Below, one piece after another: positions 61,448 to 64,000 of a stretch of DNA of 64,000 nucleotides (its first letter is position 1; every line of letters begins with the position of its first letter). The notes beneath the pieces are model-generated. The model was not told the DNA's origin, ran no database searches, and saw only the letters and a list, made by a program, of their open reading frames with translations. Source of the DNA: Flammulina velutipes (lineage: Eukaryota > Basidiomycota > Agaricomycetes > Agaricales > Physalacriaceae); contig CM022369.1 of the NCBI GenBank assembly GCA_011800155.1, forward strand, positions 248,001 through 312,000, given 5' to 3'. A program made the translations under genes and the position numbers.

Positions 61448-63358
61448 ATGGAGTCCCTAGAAAAACTCTTGGATGCTGTCGAAAATGTTAACGATCCAAC
61501 ATCCTTTGAAGCTCTCCTCAATTCCCAAATCGTCATCATAAATGGTCTCACTTTCTGTAAGGATCACGGAAACGAGTTCTGTAATAAATGCCAAACCGAC
61601 ATGCGTCTCAACAATAACGGAATGCTTCCTAAAAGAGATTTAGAGACTCTTTCGACCACGACCTGGGCGCACCTCAAGGACTTGCAAGTGCGTATCGATA
61701 TTCTTTTATGGGCCGTGTACTGAGGTGATGTTAGGCTCGACAACCAATCTCGGACGTCTTCTCGTTGACAAAACCTGTTCGGACTGGCAGGAGACATGAG
61801 CATGGTTTTGACATTTATGCATGTCCTCTGCACAATCGGGACAGTTGCTCGCAATGCTTCAACTGGGCAGACCTCTTCCGGCGACTGGCAAAAAGGTCAA
61901 ACGGAATGATCGCAAACAGAGAGCAAATCCTAGGTCTGTTACATGCTATGGGCGCATCGTTCCCTGCGGACACCAAGCTGAAAGATGATATCCTGGAACG
62001 AAAGCTGGGCAGCGCGCTCACTGCTTCTCAGAACATGGGAACATATGCTCCTGCCTCTATAGATCCCTCAAAGCTTTCACTATGGCCGGTAACGCAACTA
62101 TTCTTTGGAGTTGGGCAACTGTCGGCTCACATTATTTATAAAGCAAACCGCAGCCGGCAACACGTCCGCATTTGATGCTATGGGACGTACCAGTATAGCA
62201 GAGACGCTGCAGATCAGCAAAGGGGACGTCAACAACCCATTTCCGTCTTACGTGAAGGCGTTCTCAGACGCTCGTGAAACCACTATGCACATGGTAAGGA
62301 ATTACGGAAAAGGAATGCACGAGTTCCTCCTACGCGACAAGGGTGACTCTGAAGCGATTTGCATTCGGGTTTGAAAAGTCCTCTACTTCAAGCGTAGCTT
62401 GGTTCTCACGCCTTTCCATTAGATCTTGGGTATTCACAAACTGAACGACGATACACCTCTTATTTCCCTCATCTATCGAAACGCCACACACGCCGAGCCA
62501 TTAGACGCTACCAAAGGGTTTATGGAGCATCTCGTCGCAAGTGGCTACTTGCCCCAGATTGTTGCAACAACCCAAGAGCAAGCGCTCTTCCGGAAGATAT
62601 TGGCAGAGAATTCTCGGCGTATTTCTCCAGATTTTAAACCCAAGAAAGAGAGTTATGAGGCTACATTCGAGCCATCCTTCGTGGTTCCTCTCAACCCGAT
62701 AAACCAATTGGACATCGGAAAGCTCTTGCACAATGCAGGCTGTTCCGTTTGCGGTGAAAAAACCGTCAGCAGATGCTCACAATGCCAGTCGGTTTCATAT
62801 TGTGGACGAGGTAAGCTCTAAGACTCCATGACTTCCCCGACTAAAACATACAATTTCTCAGAATGTCAAAAAGCGCACTGGCCAGAACACAAAAGTATCT
62901 GCAAATCTCTCAAAGGCGGAATGTGGATCCCATTGAAGATGGTCACTGAAATCACAGTCGACGGCAAGACTGTCAGGCCTGCATTTGCGAGTAATCACGG
63001 ACCTCCTCCGCGGTCAGTCAACGACTGGGATACACGGAACCTGCGCACGAAAGATGCCCCACCCAACGTGCACGGTGACCAGCCATTCATCATCAAGATT
63101 CAGAAGCCCCTCGACCACCCGGGATCCATGCATATCCAAAATTCTTCCTATCCCAAGCCGTTGCTAGTGTATGATCGACAGAGGAGCTTTTCAGTGCACG
63201 CTCTCGAGGAGGATGACCCAGATGCTTACAAGAAGATTGTGGACACCATCCTGGCTGGGAATAACAAGATGAAGATGTATAGATGGGCGAAGAGAGTCGG
63301 TGATTATGGTCTTACTGTTTGTTTGGATCGTGAACCGATACCCGAACCCAACTGGTAA
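61448..63358 (+). CDS. MYND-type zinc-finger protein, paralogue of the right-edge gene
   Basis: About 560 residues. The N-terminal part has its own Cys/His-rich motifs (LTFCKDHGNEFCNKCQTDM; HGFDIYACPLHNRDSCSQCF). An intron of 47 bases joins HLKDLQ to ARQPISDVFSLTKPVRTGRR. A middle domain (FPSYVKAFSDARETTMHMVR; THAEPLDATKGFMEHLVASG) precedes the MYND finger CSVCGEKTVSRCSQCQSVSY then CGREC|QKAHWPEHKSIC, split by an intron. The C-terminal domain has VHGDQPFIIKIQKPLDHPG, LLVYDRQRSFSVHALEEDDP and YRWAKRVGDYGLTVCLDREP. This architecture is a large family in Agaricomycetes with no known biochemical role; protein binding by the MYND finger is inferred. Start 61448, stop TAA 63356-63358. Confidence 0.85.
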
Positions 63359-63546
63359 ATAATGAGAATGTAATGAACTATGTTTTGATGCGTGGACCGT
63401 TATTCAAAGCGTTACAACGTTTCGCGTAAGCGCAAAATTTCTAGCTAGATTGATATCATCTTCGATTGCCAACAATTGCAGCTGTAGTACTGAAGAAATA
63501 CAAGTATCGTTAAGAGGCTGTCCAACATCGGTGAATGTATGTACGT

Positions 63547-64000
63547 CTACCACGTCGGCTCTGGTTCCGGGATGCGATCCATGCACACACTAAGTTCGAA
63601 CGGCCCAGTCCTCTTGGCCCATCGATAGACTTTGTTCCAGTTGTTGCGAGCAATAATGTGCTTCATCGCCTCCTCGTACGCTGTTGGGTCGTCGTCGCGC
63701 ATCACGTAAGCCCTAAAACTCCTCTGACGGTCGTATACCAACAACGCCACTGGCGACTGTTCGCCTGGATTAGCTTGAACTATTAGCTTCTGAACCTTGA
63801 CCAAGAACAGTTGGTCGGCGTGAACGTTCGCTGGCGGGCTATCATTGGCGTGATCCTTTGCCACATTTGCCGTCTTCTCGGCCGCACTCAACGTAGAGAT
63901 GGATTCTGTTTTGTTGATAATAGCTGAGTATAGTTTCGCGCCATTGACGGTAGGATGATTCTTGAAGCTCATCGGCAGCCAGTTCCCACCTATGGTCTTG
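63547..64000 (-). CDS. MYND-family protein, C-terminal part only (continues past window)
   Basis: A minus-strand frame open to the window edge. It reads KTIGGNWLPMSFKNHPTVNG, matching KSLKGGMWIPLKMVTEITVD of the neighbouring gene, then VHADQLFLVKVQKLIVQANP, LLVYDRQRSFRAYVMRDDDP and YRWAKRTGPFELSVCMDRIP, ending EPEPTW at TAG 63547-63549. The match to the C-terminal domain of the gene at 61448-63358 is clear over its whole length, so the two are paralogues that converge across 188 bases. The MYND finger should lie to the right of the window. The ATG at 63972 is internal, since homology continues upstream of it. Confidence 0.85.
   Translation of the reverse strand, partial: KTIGGNWLPMSFKNHPTVNGAKLYSAIINKTESISTLSAAEKTANVAKDHANDSPPANVHADQLFLVKVQKLIVQANPGEQSPVALLVYDRQRSFRAYVMRDDDPTAYEEAMKHIIARNNWNKVYRWAKRTGPFELSVCMDRIPEPEPTW

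Noticed and set aside
63547..63972. Treating the ATG at 63972 as the gene start
   Set aside because: Similarity to the neighbouring MYND protein continues upstream (GGNWLP against GGMWIP) to the window edge.

Overview
The window looks like gene-dense nuclear DNA from a basidiomycete fungus, most likely an Agaricomycete. The evidence is many GT-AG introns of about 45-60 bases in almost every gene, a Zn2Cys6 regulator, MYND proteins in duplicated form, an ABCA-type transporter, and fungal versions of raptor (Kog1) and copper amine oxidase. I cannot name the species. About 25 protein genes are readable, roughly one per 2.3 kb on both strands. I found no rRNA, no convincing tRNA, no CRISPR array and no intact transposon.

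Layout. 1-12 kb: the 3' end of a siroheme-synthesis gene (Met8-like plus Met1-like parts), an MFS sugar transporter, dihydroxyacetone kinase, a secreted repeat protein, an 89-residue one-helix membrane protein and a Mn-type CDF metal transporter. 12-15.4 kb: a gene-poor stretch with decayed coding pieces, including the start of a short-chain dehydrogenase. 15.4-26.5 kb: a Zn2Cys6 factor, a GCK/Ste20-family kinase, a one-pass membrane protein, tRNA-dihydrouridine synthase Dus2 and a CorA/Alr-type Mg2+ transporter. 26.5-27.7 kb: an intergenic region with nested inverted repeats, possibly a small non-autonomous element. 27.7-33 kb: copper amine oxidase and enolase. 33-45.6 kb: dynactin p150 and the TORC1 scaffold Kog1 transcribed away from each other from a gap of 164 bases, then Prp4-type spliceosomal kinase. 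45.8-52.7 kb: a C2H2 factor, a MYND protein, then adenosine kinase and an ADGF-type adenosine deaminase facing away from each other. 52.9-64 kb: a full-length ABCA transporter, an RCC1-repeat protein, a tandem C2H2 protein and two MYND paralogues that converge at the right edge.

How the genes fit together. Most are independent housekeeping or regulatory genes. The clearest functional unit is the adenosine pair near 50 kb: two enzymes that use the same substrate share a 288-base promoter holding a 12-base palindrome built on CACGTG. The sugar transporter and dihydroxyacetone kinase (both carbon use) also diverge from one 1.8-kb region. I see no strong sign of a wholly new multi-gene system. 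The best leads are the adenosine module, the inverted MYND pair, the inverted-repeat element and several very small exons. Exon structures were read by eye from splice signals and family conservation, so individual junctions may be off even where gene identity is secure.
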